This document shows, piece by piece, positions 35,215 to 45,000 of a DNA stretch of 60,325 nucleotides. The stretch is taken from the NCBI GenBank assembly GCA_963205105.1, contig CAUJJW010000218.1, positions 1-60,325 of the forward strand, read 5' to 3'. Below the pieces are notes generated by a model, which saw only the letters and a list, made by a program, of their open reading frames with translations, searched no databases and had not been told where the DNA came from. The position numbers and the translations under genes are program-made. This stretch comes from Verrucomicrobiota bacterium. Its GTDB lineage: Bacteria; Verrucomicrobiota; Verrucomicrobiia; Limisphaerales; CAIMTB01. Positions within the stretch are counted from its first letter, which is position 1, and every line of letters starts with the position of its first letter.

Positions 35215-36777
35215 ATGGAGCAGCTCGCCGAATCCGCGGGCTGGTTGTTCGGATGGCTTCTGCGCAATTCGGCGCATGCGGCCATTCTCGCCGCCGTTGT
35301 CTGGGCTCTGGAGAAGACCGTTCTCCGGAAGCTTTCCCCGAGGTGGCGGTATGGCTTGTGGATGCTGGTGGTCGTCCGCCTGCTGATCCCCATCGCACCG
35401 GCAAGCGCCTTCAGCCTTTTCAATCTCGTGGAACTCGCGCCGGGTTCGGTTTCCCAAATCACGCTCCAACTGCTGGGACTCCCGGCGCCGATGCCGGTGC
35501 CACTCACCGAAATCCCCCACCCGCTGGCGGACACCCCTGCCTGGTTTATTGCGGCCCTGGCTCTGTGGCTGCCGGGGGCTGCGGTCCTGGGTACCCTGCT
35601 GTACCGGGATCACCGTCGGCTTCAGCACGCCCTCCAGCACACCACCCCGGTCGTCGATTCCTACATTCTGGATCTTCTCCAGCAGAGCAAGGCGGTCATG
35701 CGGGTCCGCAGCCCCGTGCTGCTCGTGGAAGGCGAGCACGTCACTTCTCCCGCGATGTCCGGTTGGCGCCGCCCCCGAATCCTCCTGCCCATCGGCCTGC
35801 TTGAACGGCTGACCACCGACGAAATTCGATTCCTGTTCCTGCACGAACTGGCCCATGTGAAACGCGGCGACATCGCCCTGAACTGGGTGCTTGCCGGCGT
35901 TCAGATCCTGCACTGGTTCAATCCCGTCGTCTGGCTGGCGCTCCGCCGTCTGATTTCGGTTCGCGAGGAGGTCTGTGACGAGCGGGTGCTTCAAAGCTGC
36001 TTCATGGGTGCCGCCCGCGACTACGGGCTGACGCTGTTGCATCTTCTTGAGGAATGCGCCCCCCGGCGCCTCATGCCAGCCCTGGCCGGGATCTTGGATG
36101 ATGTCGGGACCCTTCGCCGCCGGATCCGTTGCATTCGAACCTTCGGTCAACCCGAGACTCATCCGTGGGTTCCAGCCGGCGTCACCCTCGCACTCGCGAT
36201 CGCGGGACTGACCGAAAACCAAAACCACCACGTTCTCATCCTGTCCGCGGCGCCCCCAACCGCCGCCGAACTGGCCGAAGCGGCCCGTCCGGTTGCCCGT
36301 GGTCGCCATCTGCCGCACCCACGCCCACGTGCCCATGCGGGTCCGAAACCGGCCTTGAAATCAGCGCCCGAACCCGAGACGCCCAGAACCAGCAACACGC
36401 TGCGCTCGTTCTCGATCGCGTTCCGGCAACTGATCGACGAGGCCTTCGGAACACAGGGTGATCGCGAACGCACCGAAAACGTCGCGGCCTCGATGGGAAT
36501 ACCGGCGTCCTCCATGGTCGGCAGAAGTGCCGCGCCACCCGCCTCGACAGCGCCTGCGCCCGCAGTCCGTGATCCGGGCACGCCGAACAACCGGACGATC
36601 AGCCGGCCCTATCCCTTGCCGCCGGTGGGCCAGCGAGGCGATATCATCAGGCCACCGAAGACTTCAACCACCGGTGTCGCAAACCCATCCGGCAACCTGC
36701 GCACGCTCGAGGTTTTGCCGGTCGTCGGGCGTCAAGCTCTCACGCCATCAACGCCACCCCCCCGCCAGAGCAGCTAG
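35215..36777 (+). CDS. M56-family (BlaR1-like) membrane metallopeptidase
   Basis: Membrane protein of 520 residues with several helices in residues about 10-140 and again around 225-250, and the zinc site HELAH in FLFLHELAHVKRGD, with the third ligand probably in SVREEVCDERVL. In BlaR1/MecR1 this domain inactivates the repressor after a signal. The usual extracellular penicillin-binding sensor domain is absent; instead residues about 340-520 are a Pro/Ala-rich, low-complexity tail. The signal sensed is therefore unknown. The last 4 bases (CTAG) are shared with the convergent Nudix gene. Confidence 0.92.
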   Translation: MEQLAESAGWLFGWLLRNSAHAAILAAVVWALEKTVLRKLSPRWRYGLWMLVVVRLLIPIAPASAFSLFNLVELAPGSVSQITLQLLGLPAPMPVPLTEIPHPLADTPAWFIAALALWLPGAAVLGTLLYRDHRRLQHALQHTTPVVDSYILDLLQQSKAVMRVRSPVLLVEGEHVTSPAMSGWRRPRILLPIGLLERLTTDEIRFLFLHELAHVKRGDIALNWVLAGVQILHWFNPVVWLALRRLISVREEVCDERVLQSCFMGAARDYGLTLLHLLEECAPRRLMPALAGILDDVGTLRRRIRCIRTFGQPETHPWVPAGVTLALAIAGLTENQNHHVLILSAAPPTAAELAEAARPVARGRHLPHPRPRAHAGPKPALKSAPEPETPRTSNTLRSFSIAFRQLIDEAFGTQGDRERTENVAASMGIPASSMVGRSAAPPASTAPAPAVRDPGTPNNRTISRPYPLPPVGQRGDIIRPPKTSTTGVANPSGNLRTLEVLPVVGRQALTPSTPPPRQSS

Positions 36778-37229
36778 TCCTCCCACACGGATGGAGTGGA
36801 CTCGAGTCGGCGAAGCAAGGTGGCGTCCGCAGCCGGGAAGGCAAAGTCCCTCAGACGATTTCGTTCGACCCACGCCAGAGCCGCGCACTCCACCGGCCGG
36901 GGTTCGCCCTGCAACCGGCATCGATAAAACCGCAGGTGGACCGCCTTGGTGGGGTACTGATGGCGCACCTCTTCGAAGAGCGTTCCCACTTCGGCGGTGA
37001 CATCCAATTCCTCGCGAAGCTCACGTGCCAGGCAGCCCTCCCAGGTTTCGCCCGGTTCCCGCTTACCGCCGGGGAATTCCCAAAGCCCTTCCAGGTGAGT
37101 CCCCGCTGCGCGCTGAGTCACCAGGAGCCGGCCTCCCCGGAAGGCCAGGCCGGCGGACACCTCAATCCACTCTGGCACGCGGGTGCCATGGTCCGGACCA
37201 CGGCCGCCGGAGGTGTCCGATGTCGGCAT
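36774..37229 (-). CDS. Nudix hydrolase (MutT-like)
   Basis: Hydrolase of 151 residues with a complete Nudix box (G-x5-E-x7-R-E-x2-E-E, seen in GGKREPGETWEGCLARELRE). Preceding LLVTQRAAGTHLEGLWEFPG and the short length resemble MutT, which removes 8-oxo-dGTP, so a nucleotide-cleaning role is likely but not certain. The ATG at 37229 has GAGG 6-7 bases upstream; a GTG two codons earlier is possible. It follows the ugd-like gene by 10 bases on the same strand. Confidence 0.9.
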   Translation of the reverse strand: MPTSDTSGGRGPDHGTRVPEWIEVSAGLAFRGGRLLVTQRAAGTHLEGLWEFPGGKREPGETWEGCLARELREELDVTAEVGTLFEEVRHQYPTKAVHLRFYRCRLQGEPRPVECAALAWVERNRLRDFAFPAADATLLRRLESTPSVWED

Positions 37230-37239
37230 GGCCACCTCG

Positions 37240-38538
37240 TTAGCGCCCGACGCTCTTGTAAAGGAACCCCATGCGCTCCATCTCGGCCTTGTCGAACAGG
37301 TTGCGCCCGTCGAACACGATCGGGTGAGCCAATTCGCCGCGGGCCCGTTCCAGATTGAGTTTCGTGAAGTCCGGCCACTCGGTCGCGATCACCAGGGCGT
37401 CGCAACCGGTGGGGACCTCGTCCATATCGGTGACGTACTCCACCCGGTCCGACGGTGGCAGGATCGACTTGGCCTTATCCATGGCCTTCGGGTCAAACAC
37501 CCGGAGCGAGGCCCCTTCCTTGAGCAGGCGCTGGCACAACTCAATCGCTGGGCTCATTCGGACGTCGTCGGTGTTCTGCTTGAAGGCGAGGCCGAGCACT
37601 CCGAGGCGCTTATCCTTCAGGACCCAGAGGGTCTCGATGATCTTCTTAACGAACCGGTCCATCTGACCGTCGTTGATGGTTTGAACCTCCTTCAGCAGCC
37701 GAAAATCCACTCCGAGTTGTTCCGCAATCTTGATGAAGGCGCTCAGGTCCTTGGGAAAGCAGGAGCCGCCGAAGCCGATGCCGGCGTTCAGGAATTGCCG
37801 ACCGATCCGCTTGTCCAACCCCATGCCCGCAGCCACTTCGACGACATTCGCACCACTGGCCTCACAGACCGCCGCAACCGCGTTGATGTAGCTGATCTTG
37901 AGCGCCAGGAATGAGTTCGCCGCGTGCTTGATCATCTCCGCCGAGTTGATGTCGGTGACGATGAACGGAGCGTCGAACGGGGCATAAACCTCCCGCATGG
38001 CCACCACCGGGCGTTGGGACAAAACCCCGACCACCACGCGGTCCGGCTTCATCAAGTCTTCCACGGCAAAGCCCTCCCGCAGGAACTCCGGGTTCGAAAC
38101 CACGTCGAAATCCACCCGTGCCTTGTTGTAGCGCTTGATCGTCTCCGCCACCTTCTCGCCCGTCTTCACCGGCACGGTGCTCTTGTCGACGATGATCTTG
38201 TACTGGGTCATGCATCCCGCAATTTCACGGGCGACCCCTTCGATGAAGCTCAAATCGACCGAGCCATCCGCCTGGGGAGGAGTCGGGACCGCGATAAAGA
38301 CCACGTCCGAACTTTCAACACCGTCGGCAATGGAATCGGTGAATCGCAATCGGCCCGCGGCCACATTGCGCGGCACCATTTCCTCGAGCCCCGCCTCGTA
38401 GATCGGAATTTTGCCCGCCTGCAGCTGCCGGACTTTCTCCGCGTTGTTGTCGACACAGACCACGTCATGCCCGACTTCGGCGAAGCATGTTCCTGTGACA
38501 AGACCGACGTAACCCGTTCCGATGATGCAAAGTCTCAT
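37240..38538 (-). CDS. ugd: UDP-glucose 6-dehydrogenase
   Basis: NAD-dependent enzyme of 432 residues that oxidises UDP-glucose twice to UDP-glucuronate, a precursor for exopolysaccharide and lipopolysaccharide sugars. The Rossmann motif is MRLCIIGTGYVGLVTGTCFA; the catalytic cysteine is in GFGGSCFPKD; the substrate-binding region is NPEFLREGFAVEDLMKPDRV and the C-terminal lobe includes GLAFKQNTDDVRMSPA. The ATG at 38538 is chosen because the nucleotide-binding strand begins there. Members acting on UDP-ManNAc look similar, but the NPEFLREG pattern fits Ugd. Confidence 0.94.
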   Translation of the reverse strand: MRLCIIGTGYVGLVTGTCFAEVGHDVVCVDNNAEKVRQLQAGKIPIYEAGLEEMVPRNVAAGRLRFTDSIADGVESSDVVFIAVPTPPQADGSVDLSFIEGVAREIAGCMTQYKIIVDKSTVPVKTGEKVAETIKRYNKARVDFDVVSNPEFLREGFAVEDLMKPDRVVVGVLSQRPVVAMREVYAPFDAPFIVTDINSAEMIKHAANSFLALKISYINAVAAVCEASGANVVEVAAGMGLDKRIGRQFLNAGIGFGGSCFPKDLSAFIKIAEQLGVDFRLLKEVQTINDGQMDRFVKKIIETLWVLKDKRLGVLGLAFKQNTDDVRMSPAIELCQRLLKEGASLRVFDPKAMDKAKSILPPSDRVEYVTDMDEVPTGCDALVIATEWPDFTKLNLERARGELAHPIVFDGRNLFDKAEMERMGFLYKSVGR

Positions 38539-38607
38539 GGTTCCAATGAGCAAAGCGGCGCCGAGGGGCCTCTGGGACGGCCCCAGCCACCGCCACGGCG
38601 CCCAGGC

Positions 38608-39339
38608 TTATTTCCCGGCCGAACCGACGGTGACGGAGGAAGTAGTGTTGGTTCCCGACAAACCCGGATGACGGCGAATCAGTTCTTCCCGGGCCTGTGT
38701 GGCAGCTTGCACCACCGAGCCGGGTTCGCGTTCGCGGAGGATCTCGTCGTAATACCGGAGCGCGTTCTCGGGTTGCTTGCGTGACTCGTGCAACCGGGCC
38801 AACCCCAGCCTCGCCTGCAGGGCGACACTGTCGTCGGAGAAACGGGAGATGACCTCCTGATATTTCGAAATCGCCTCCTCCTGCTTGTCGAGGGCATCCA
38901 AGGACGCGGCGACGCCGAACGCGGCCTGAGCGGCGAGGACTCCGGAGCCTTCTTCGGTGAGAACCCGGCTGAATTCCGCCTGCGCCTCGGCGTAGCGGTT
39001 GTCAGCGAAATAAGCCGCAGCGGCGAGCAGGCGGGCCCGGACTCCGGCACTGGAAGCCGCATGTTCCTCCGCCACCTTGAGGTAATCGGCGGCCTTGGCC
39101 GAGGCCTCGGGTTGATTGGGCCGTGAGCGAAGCGACAGCAGGGCGGCGTTGCCGTCCAACTCCCGCTGGGCGGCCATGTGGCGCCACAGGTAGACCACCG
39201 CGAAGAGGGCGATCAGGGCGGCAAAGCCCACCAAAAGGTGCTTGCGATGGATCTCGAGCCACGCCAGGGCGTTGAGCATCCGATCCTGCTCCGGCGTCTC
39301 GGTTGGAGGCGTCGGCGATTGCGTTACAGCGGAAGCCAT
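38608..39339 (-). CDS. membrane-anchored tetratricopeptide protein (YfgM-like)
   Basis: Protein of 243 residues with a cytoplasmic N-terminal tail, one membrane helix (about 35-53, HLLVGFAALIALFAVVYLW), and a periplasmic helical-repeat domain (YLKVAEEHAASSAGVRARLL, AQAEFSRVL, SKYQEVISRFSDDSVALQARL, YYDEILRERE). The layout resembles YfgM, an ancillary factor of the Sec translocon. The ATG at 39339 has no clear ribosome-binding site. Upstream is a 159-base gap that includes AT-rich sequence on the promoter side, but no convincing pair of boxes. Confidence 0.8.
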   Translation of the reverse strand: MASAVTQSPTPPTETPEQDRMLNALAWLEIHRKHLLVGFAALIALFAVVYLWRHMAAQRELDGNAALLSLRSRPNQPEASAKAADYLKVAEEHAASSAGVRARLLAAAAYFADNRYAEAQAEFSRVLTEEGSGVLAAQAAFGVAASLDALDKQEEAISKYQEVISRFSDDSVALQARLGLARLHESRKQPENALRYYDEILREREPGSVVQAATQAREELIRRHPGLSGTNTTSSVTVGSAGK

Positions 39340-39498
39340 ATAGGGACGGGTATGTTTTGAGCCAAAACCCAAAAAACAAGAGCTATTTCCTTCGAACTGA
39401 ATTGATTTCGTGTTCCCGGACCGTGGTTCCGTGCGCCGGGACCCACCCCCAGGTCCGGCATGACATCGCCAATCGACCCACGGGAACCTGCTGATGGA

Positions 39499-40410
39499 CT
39501 AGGCTTTCCGGCGTTTGGAGCGATGCCGGCCCTTGAAGGTCAGTTCGGCCACCCCGGACTTGTCCAGTTCCCCCAAGCCCTCCTTGACCATCCGCTGGAA
39601 CTGTTTCAGCGAGGCTGAGGCGAGCGGCAGGGTGAGCTTCTTTTGGCGCCCCAGCGCCATGGCGATGCCGGAGTCCTTCGCCGCATGCGCGGCTGAAAAA
39701 AAGCAGGAATGGTCCCGGTTCTGCATGTCCTCCCCGTCCGTCTGAAGCACCCGGGAATTCGCTCCCGTTTGGGAAAACACCTCCCGCAGCATCGACAAGT
39801 CCAGGCCGAGCGCCTGTCCAAGGGCCAACCCCTCGGCCAGACCCGCGGTGTTGATGTTCATCACCATGTTCACCAGCGCCTTCACCTCGGCCGCCTTGCC
39901 CGCCGTTCCGATGTATCGCAACGTCGCCCCTTCGTTGGTCAACTGGGTCAGCATCGGCTTCATGCGCTCGAAGACGGAAGCCTTGCCGCCGCACATCAAG
40001 TACAAGGTCCCCTGCCGGGCCTGGGGAATGCTCGAGGCCATGCATGCCTCCAGACTTTCCGCCCCTGCCTTCGCCGCCCGTTTCTCCAGATCCCGGTGCA
40101 CCTTGGGCGAGAGGGTCGCGCAGTTGATAAAGACTCGGCCCTTCGCGCCCACGAGCAGGCTGTCCTTGCGTCCGTCGAAGACCGCCGCCATCGCCTTGTC
40201 GTTGGTCACCACCGTGAACACCACGTCCGACGTCGCCGTCACCTCGGCCAGGGACCGACAGACCGCGGCTCCAATCTCCCGCGCCACTTCCTCCGCTGCG
40301 CTCCGGTTCACGTCGTACACCGCGGAAACGGTGTAGCCACAGTCCTTGAGTCGTCGGGCCATGTTCGCCCCCATTCGACCCACCCCGACAAATCCAATGC
40401 GTTCAGCCAT
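39499..40410 (-). CDS. NAD(P)-dependent beta-hydroxyacid dehydrogenase (3-hydroxyisobutyrate dehydrogenase family)
   Basis: Oxidoreductase of 303 residues. Visible are the signature IGFVGVGRMGANMARRL at the N-terminus, CATLSPKVHRDL in the substrate region, and the catalytic lysine in GTAGKAAEVKALVNMVMN. The family includes 3-hydroxyisobutyrate, tartronate semialdehyde and glyoxylate/succinic semialdehyde reductases; which applies cannot be told. The ATG at 40410 starts right at the Rossmann fold; the frame upstream of it is not conserved-looking. It lies 65 bases after the photolyase gene. Confidence 0.92.
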   Translation of the reverse strand: MAERIGFVGVGRMGANMARRLKDCGYTVSAVYDVNRSAAEEVAREIGAAVCRSLAEVTATSDVVFTVVTNDKAMAAVFDGRKDSLLVGAKGRVFINCATLSPKVHRDLEKRAAKAGAESLEACMASSIPQARQGTLYLMCGGKASVFERMKPMLTQLTNEGATLRYIGTAGKAAEVKALVNMVMNINTAGLAEGLALGQALGLDLSMLREVFSQTGANSRVLQTDGEDMQNRDHSCFFSAAHAAKDSGIAMALGRQKKLTLPLASASLKQFQRMVKEGLGELDKSGVAELTFKGRHRSKRRKA

Positions 40411-40475
40411 GGTAGAAAATTGATCGGTTCGAAAAATGAAAGAGCCGACGCCCGGACGCCAGCCCGAATCCAAGA

Positions 40476-41939
40476 CTATCCGCCAGCGCCGGGTCGAATG
40501 GACGAGAACGCGGCAAGCGCTGCGATGCGCGACGCCGACAGACTGAGGATCGGCTCAGGATAGCTTTTCCCCAAGGTCACCCCGGCGTCCCTCAGCACCT
40601 CAACAGGTGCCTCCCACGGCGCATGAATGTGTTCCGCGGGCATCTTGGAGAGTTCGGGCACCCACCGCCGAACGTAGGCTCCCTCCGGATCGAACTTGGT
40701 TCCCTGACTGACCGGATTGAACACCCGAAAGTATGGAGCCGCATCGGCGCCACATCCCCCGATCCATTGCCAACCCAGGGTGTTGGAAGCCAGATCGGCG
40801 TCCACCAGCGTGTCCCAAAACCAGCGGGCGCCCTCTTGCCAGGACAGGAGCAGGTTCTTGACCAGCAGCGATCCCACCACCATCCGAACTCGGTTGTGCA
40901 TCCAACCCGTCGCCCACAACTCCCGCATGCCGGCGTCCACCAGCGGAATGCCAGTCCGTCCACGCTCCCAGGCCTTTAACGCCTTCACATCGTGCCGCCA
41001 GGGAAACTTCTCGAAGTCCGCCCGCAGCGGCCTCTCCGGCGTGTGAGGGAAATGAAACAACAAATGGTGCGCAAATTCGCGCCATCCCACTTCCGCCAGG
41101 AACTGCCCGCCCCGCCATTCCGCCTCGCTTTTTCCGGCGCCCTCCGCTGCCAACCGCACCCGGTGCCAAATCTGCCGAGGGCTGATCTCACCAAAATGAA
41201 GATGAGGCGACAGCCGTGAGGTCCCCAGGCAATCAGGCCGGTTCCGCCCGTCGGTGTACCCAAAGAGCGCCCCGCCGACGAACCGTTCCAACTGCTTGCC
41301 TGCACCCCCCTCGCCGGGATGCCAAAACTTGGCCATTTCCAAATCCCAACGGATGGCCGGCAACAAACCGAGTGCCTCCATCGGTTCGGACGAAGGCCAG
41401 GACTTCGGCCCAGGCACCGCATGCGGCGTGGTCCGCGGCAGTTCGGGGTCCGCCCCGCTCAAACAGGTCTTCCAAAAGGGGGTGAACACCTGGAACGGAT
41501 TCCCGCTCTTGTTCCGAACGGTCCATGGCTCATGCAACAGGGACCCGTTGAAGCTTTCAGCCTCCAAACCGTTTTCCCTCATGACCTCCTTGATGCGGGT
41601 GTCGCGGGCAATGACCACCGGTTCATAGCGTCGACACCACACCACTTTCCGGGCGCCCGTTTCCCGAGCGACCGCCAACAAGGTCTCCAACGACGGCCCC
41701 TGCCGCACCACCAGGCGGGAACCCTTCGCTCGCAGGGAGGCGTCCAGACTTGCGAGTGAGTGATGCAACCACCACCTCGACGCCGCCCCGGGCTGCCACG
41801 GAGCTTCCTCTTCCGGCGCCCAGATAAACACCGGGATGATGGCCCCGCCCGACGCCAGCGCCGCGTCCAGCGCCGGATGATCGGCCAGGCGCAGATCGTT
41901 CCGGAACCAGACCAGGGTGGGAGAGGAGGCGTCAGACAT
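40476..41939 (-). CDS. phrB: deoxyribodipyrimidine photolyase / cryptochrome family
   Basis: FAD enzyme of 487 residues that uses blue light to split UV-induced pyrimidine dimers. The N-terminal antenna domain begins LVWFRNDLRLADHPAL. The FAD-binding domain has GTSRLSPHLHFGEISPRQIW, WREFAHHLLFHFP, the GIPLVDAGMRELWATGWMHN motif and LGWQWIGGCGADAAPYFRVFNP, all as in class I CPD photolyases. The ATG at 41939 is chosen since MSDASSPTLVWFRND gives the normal start. Repair of (6-4) products is less likely but cannot be excluded from sequence reading alone. Confidence 0.95.
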   Translation of the reverse strand: MSDASSPTLVWFRNDLRLADHPALDAALASGGAIIPVFIWAPEEEAPWQPGAASRWWLHHSLASLDASLRAKGSRLVVRQGPSLETLLAVARETGARKVVWCRRYEPVVIARDTRIKEVMRENGLEAESFNGSLLHEPWTVRNKSGNPFQVFTPFWKTCLSGADPELPRTTPHAVPGPKSWPSSEPMEALGLLPAIRWDLEMAKFWHPGEGGAGKQLERFVGGALFGYTDGRNRPDCLGTSRLSPHLHFGEISPRQIWHRVRLAAEGAGKSEAEWRGGQFLAEVGWREFAHHLLFHFPHTPERPLRADFEKFPWRHDVKALKAWERGRTGIPLVDAGMRELWATGWMHNRVRMVVGSLLVKNLLLSWQEGARWFWDTLVDADLASNTLGWQWIGGCGADAAPYFRVFNPVSQGTKFDPEGAYVRRWVPELSKMPAEHIHAPWEAPVEVLRDAGVTLGKSYPEPILSLSASRIAALAAFSSIRPGAGG

Positions 41940-42051
41940 CGTCAGGCCGTCCAAGGAAGCATGGGCCAACCTGATTGCAAGAAATCGACGGTTCTCCCGC
42001 TTCGCCCATTTTCTTCCAGCCTGGAGGGGGACCTGTTCGGAACCAACCGGC

Positions 42052-45000
42052 TCAGGGCGCCCGCGGCGTCACCACGCGATAGAACTGGGTCGGGCTTGAA
42101 CCCGGCGACCGCGTCCAAGGCACTTCCACCTCGCAATCGCAGGTGGCCGCATCCAGGTGGACCAGGGACTGCCAAGGAGTTCCCGCGACGTCGTCCCGCG
42201 CCTGAACCGTGTAGGTGCGACCCTTCACGACTCCGACGGCAAGCTTCAAACCGCCGTCGAGGGCCGTGACCCATCGCAGCTGAAGCACGCTCGCGGCATC
42301 CCGCGGCAGGGTGCCGCTGTCGTACTCGTTCCGGTTGTTCTGGCCGTCGCCGTCCGGATCCGCGCCATCGCCACTCACGTTGGGATTACCGAGTTCAGCC
42401 GTGGAAAAATGGCGTTCACGCCAGGCCGCGTAGGTCTCCTGCTCGCCGGCGCCGACCACAACCGTGACCGAATCCGTCACGGTGGTCAGACCATCGTTGA
42501 CGGCCAATTGGAGCACGTACCGACCCGCCGCTGGAAACGTCACCGTCGGGCGTGAGGTGTTGCCGCCGACGATGGTTGCGTTCGACGGACCTTCGCTCTG
42601 GGTCCAGGACACCACGGCCACACCGGGGGACGAGGGCAGCCCGTCGTCCGAGAATGCCCCGCCGATGGTCACGGCTTCGCCCGCCACGGCTTCGAGATCA
42701 GGACCGGCGTTCGCGGTCGGTGGCCGGTTCGCGGAGGCGATCAATCCCTCGAGACGGAGATCAAAGCTGACGTCCGAGCTCGATGGGTTCTGCTGATGGA
42801 CTTCCACCGCCACGATGTTGGTGCCTGCGACCAGAACCGCCGGGTCCACCAACTGCGGAAAGAAGGTGGACTCGTCCTCTCCACCGACCACCGACGACGC
42901 GACGGTCGAAGCGGTCACCGGCCCTTCGGGCATGTTGGAGCGGAACACCAGAACGTCATTGATGTACACCATGGCGCCATCATCGCGCAGCAGGTGGACG
43001 GTCAGACCGTTGACGGCTTTCGGATCGGCAACCTCAAAGGGGCGGCGGAAGTAGAACGTGGTCGACCGAACCCCGCCCGCGGTGGATCGAATCTGGGTCG
43101 TTTCATCGCCGTCCCCGTAACCCAGCTGTGCAGCCCCCGTCCGCCACGTGCTGTCATTGAAACCTGCCGCCCGCCAGGCGCTCCCCTGGTCCGAGGCGTT
43201 GTCGAGGTAGCGCCACACAGAACCCGCCGTCACCCAGGTGGCGGCTTCGGAAGGACGGCGAGCCACGATCACAACCTCATCCGTGCGGCTCCGTTCCCCA
43301 TCGGATGCCGTGAGTCGAAAGGTGTAGGCCCCGGTGCCAGGCAGGCGCGCCATCGCATTGGTGCGATCCCCATTTTCCCATTCCACCACACCCGGCCCGC
43401 TCACCTGGCTCCACACGAAGGACAGTCGTCCTGGAACAACGGGCAACCCGTCATCGGCACCCCATCCGGCCAGGGTCACCGACAGCGGGAAGACGGCCGA
43501 TTCCACTTCCCGGTCGGAGCCTGCGACCGCTTGAGGAGCCCGGTTGCCATCGTTCGGGAAGCCGGGAGAAGGTTCCCCGAAACTTGCCCGCCACGCCGCG
43601 GGATCATCGGCGAAGCCAACCGGGGCCTGGCGCTCCAGCGAGAGTCCCCCGGTGGAGGCGGAAACCGGCCACGGAGCCCGGTCGTCATACGTCACCTCAT
43701 CCACGGCGACGAACGGAACGAACCAGGTGCCGTCGGGAAGCAGGTCGGGTTTGTCCGGCCGTTCCAAGGTCAGTGTTTCACCTCCGACCTGCAGGACGCC
43801 TGGGTAGGGACCGAAGACGGGAATGGTCTCGGGAATGCCGTGGCGCTGGCGGAAAACGGCCGGATCGGACGCCGAGACAACGGCCAGTCCACCGGGAGGC
43901 AACGCGGAGCCGGTCGGGAAGGAGAAGCCGATCCCACCCACACGCCAGGTGTTGGTCGGGGCCTGAGGATCATACAGCGGCACGGTGTCGGAGGAGACGT
44001 TTCGAATCTCGACGAACGGTGTGCCTCCGGCGCCGCTCGCGTACAGGATCTCGTTCAACACCAGCGGCCCGAGGCGGGGACCGCTGTTGGGCGCCGACAT
44101 CGAGAGCTCCACCTGGGCCGGAAACCGGACCGCTCCCACGCTGTTGGTGTAACGCCCGAAGCTCACGGCATTCGCGGCCGCACCGAACACGAAACCATCG
44201 CTGTACCCGGTGAGTTCGCCCTCCGCATTCGCGCTGGAGAGCCAGACGCCGTCGCCGTAGGAGCTGAAGGTGAAACTGTTCGGGCCGTCCACGGGCCGGT
44301 TGAAATCCAATTCCGTGAGCACCAGAAAGCCACGGGGCGGGATCGAGGTGCCCGGCGTAATCCGATACTTCTTGGGGGTTCCGCGGTCGTCGGACAGCCA
44401 CCACCCACTGATCGAAGCGGGCGCGTCGTTGGGGTTGAACAATTCGACGGAATCGACGAGTGGCGGGTCCGTGTGGGTGAGCACCTCATTGACCAGCACC
44501 GGCAGCAAGCCGGCCGGGGCATCATCCGCACCCGGCGACCCTCCCATGCGGGAACTGGCGCGCCACTGGGACGGGTCATCGGGCGCCGCCATGGGAACCG
44601 ACCCCGACGGCACCAAGCTGAAACCCTGGCCATCGGTCAGTGACGGCCACGGCGGCCGGGTTCCGTAGTTCACCGAGGTCAGAGGCGTGCCAACCGCATG
44701 CACCAGGGTGAGTCGCTCCCCGGAGTTGTTGAGCGCACCTTCGTAGACTCCTGCCACCCGGACGCCCGGGTACCGGCCCTGGAAGGCATCCAGGTCCCTC
44801 ACGAGCACCGCGAAATCGCCGGCGGCCAGCCGGGTGCCGTTCGGAAACTGAAAGCGAATCCCGTTGGTGAAATGGACGCCGCTGAGATCCAGGGATGTTG
44901 CGGCGGTGTTTTTAAGTTCGAGAAACTCAAAATCATCCCCGTCCCGGCCCCCACTCGCTGCGGGATGATAATGAATCTCGTTGATCACCAGATCTTTGTA

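Noticed and set aside
39414..39441. possible terminator hairpin TCCCGG ... CCGGGA after the beta-hydroxyacid dehydrogenase gene
   Set aside because: Only 6 base pairs with a 16-base loop and no following T-run on the coding strand.
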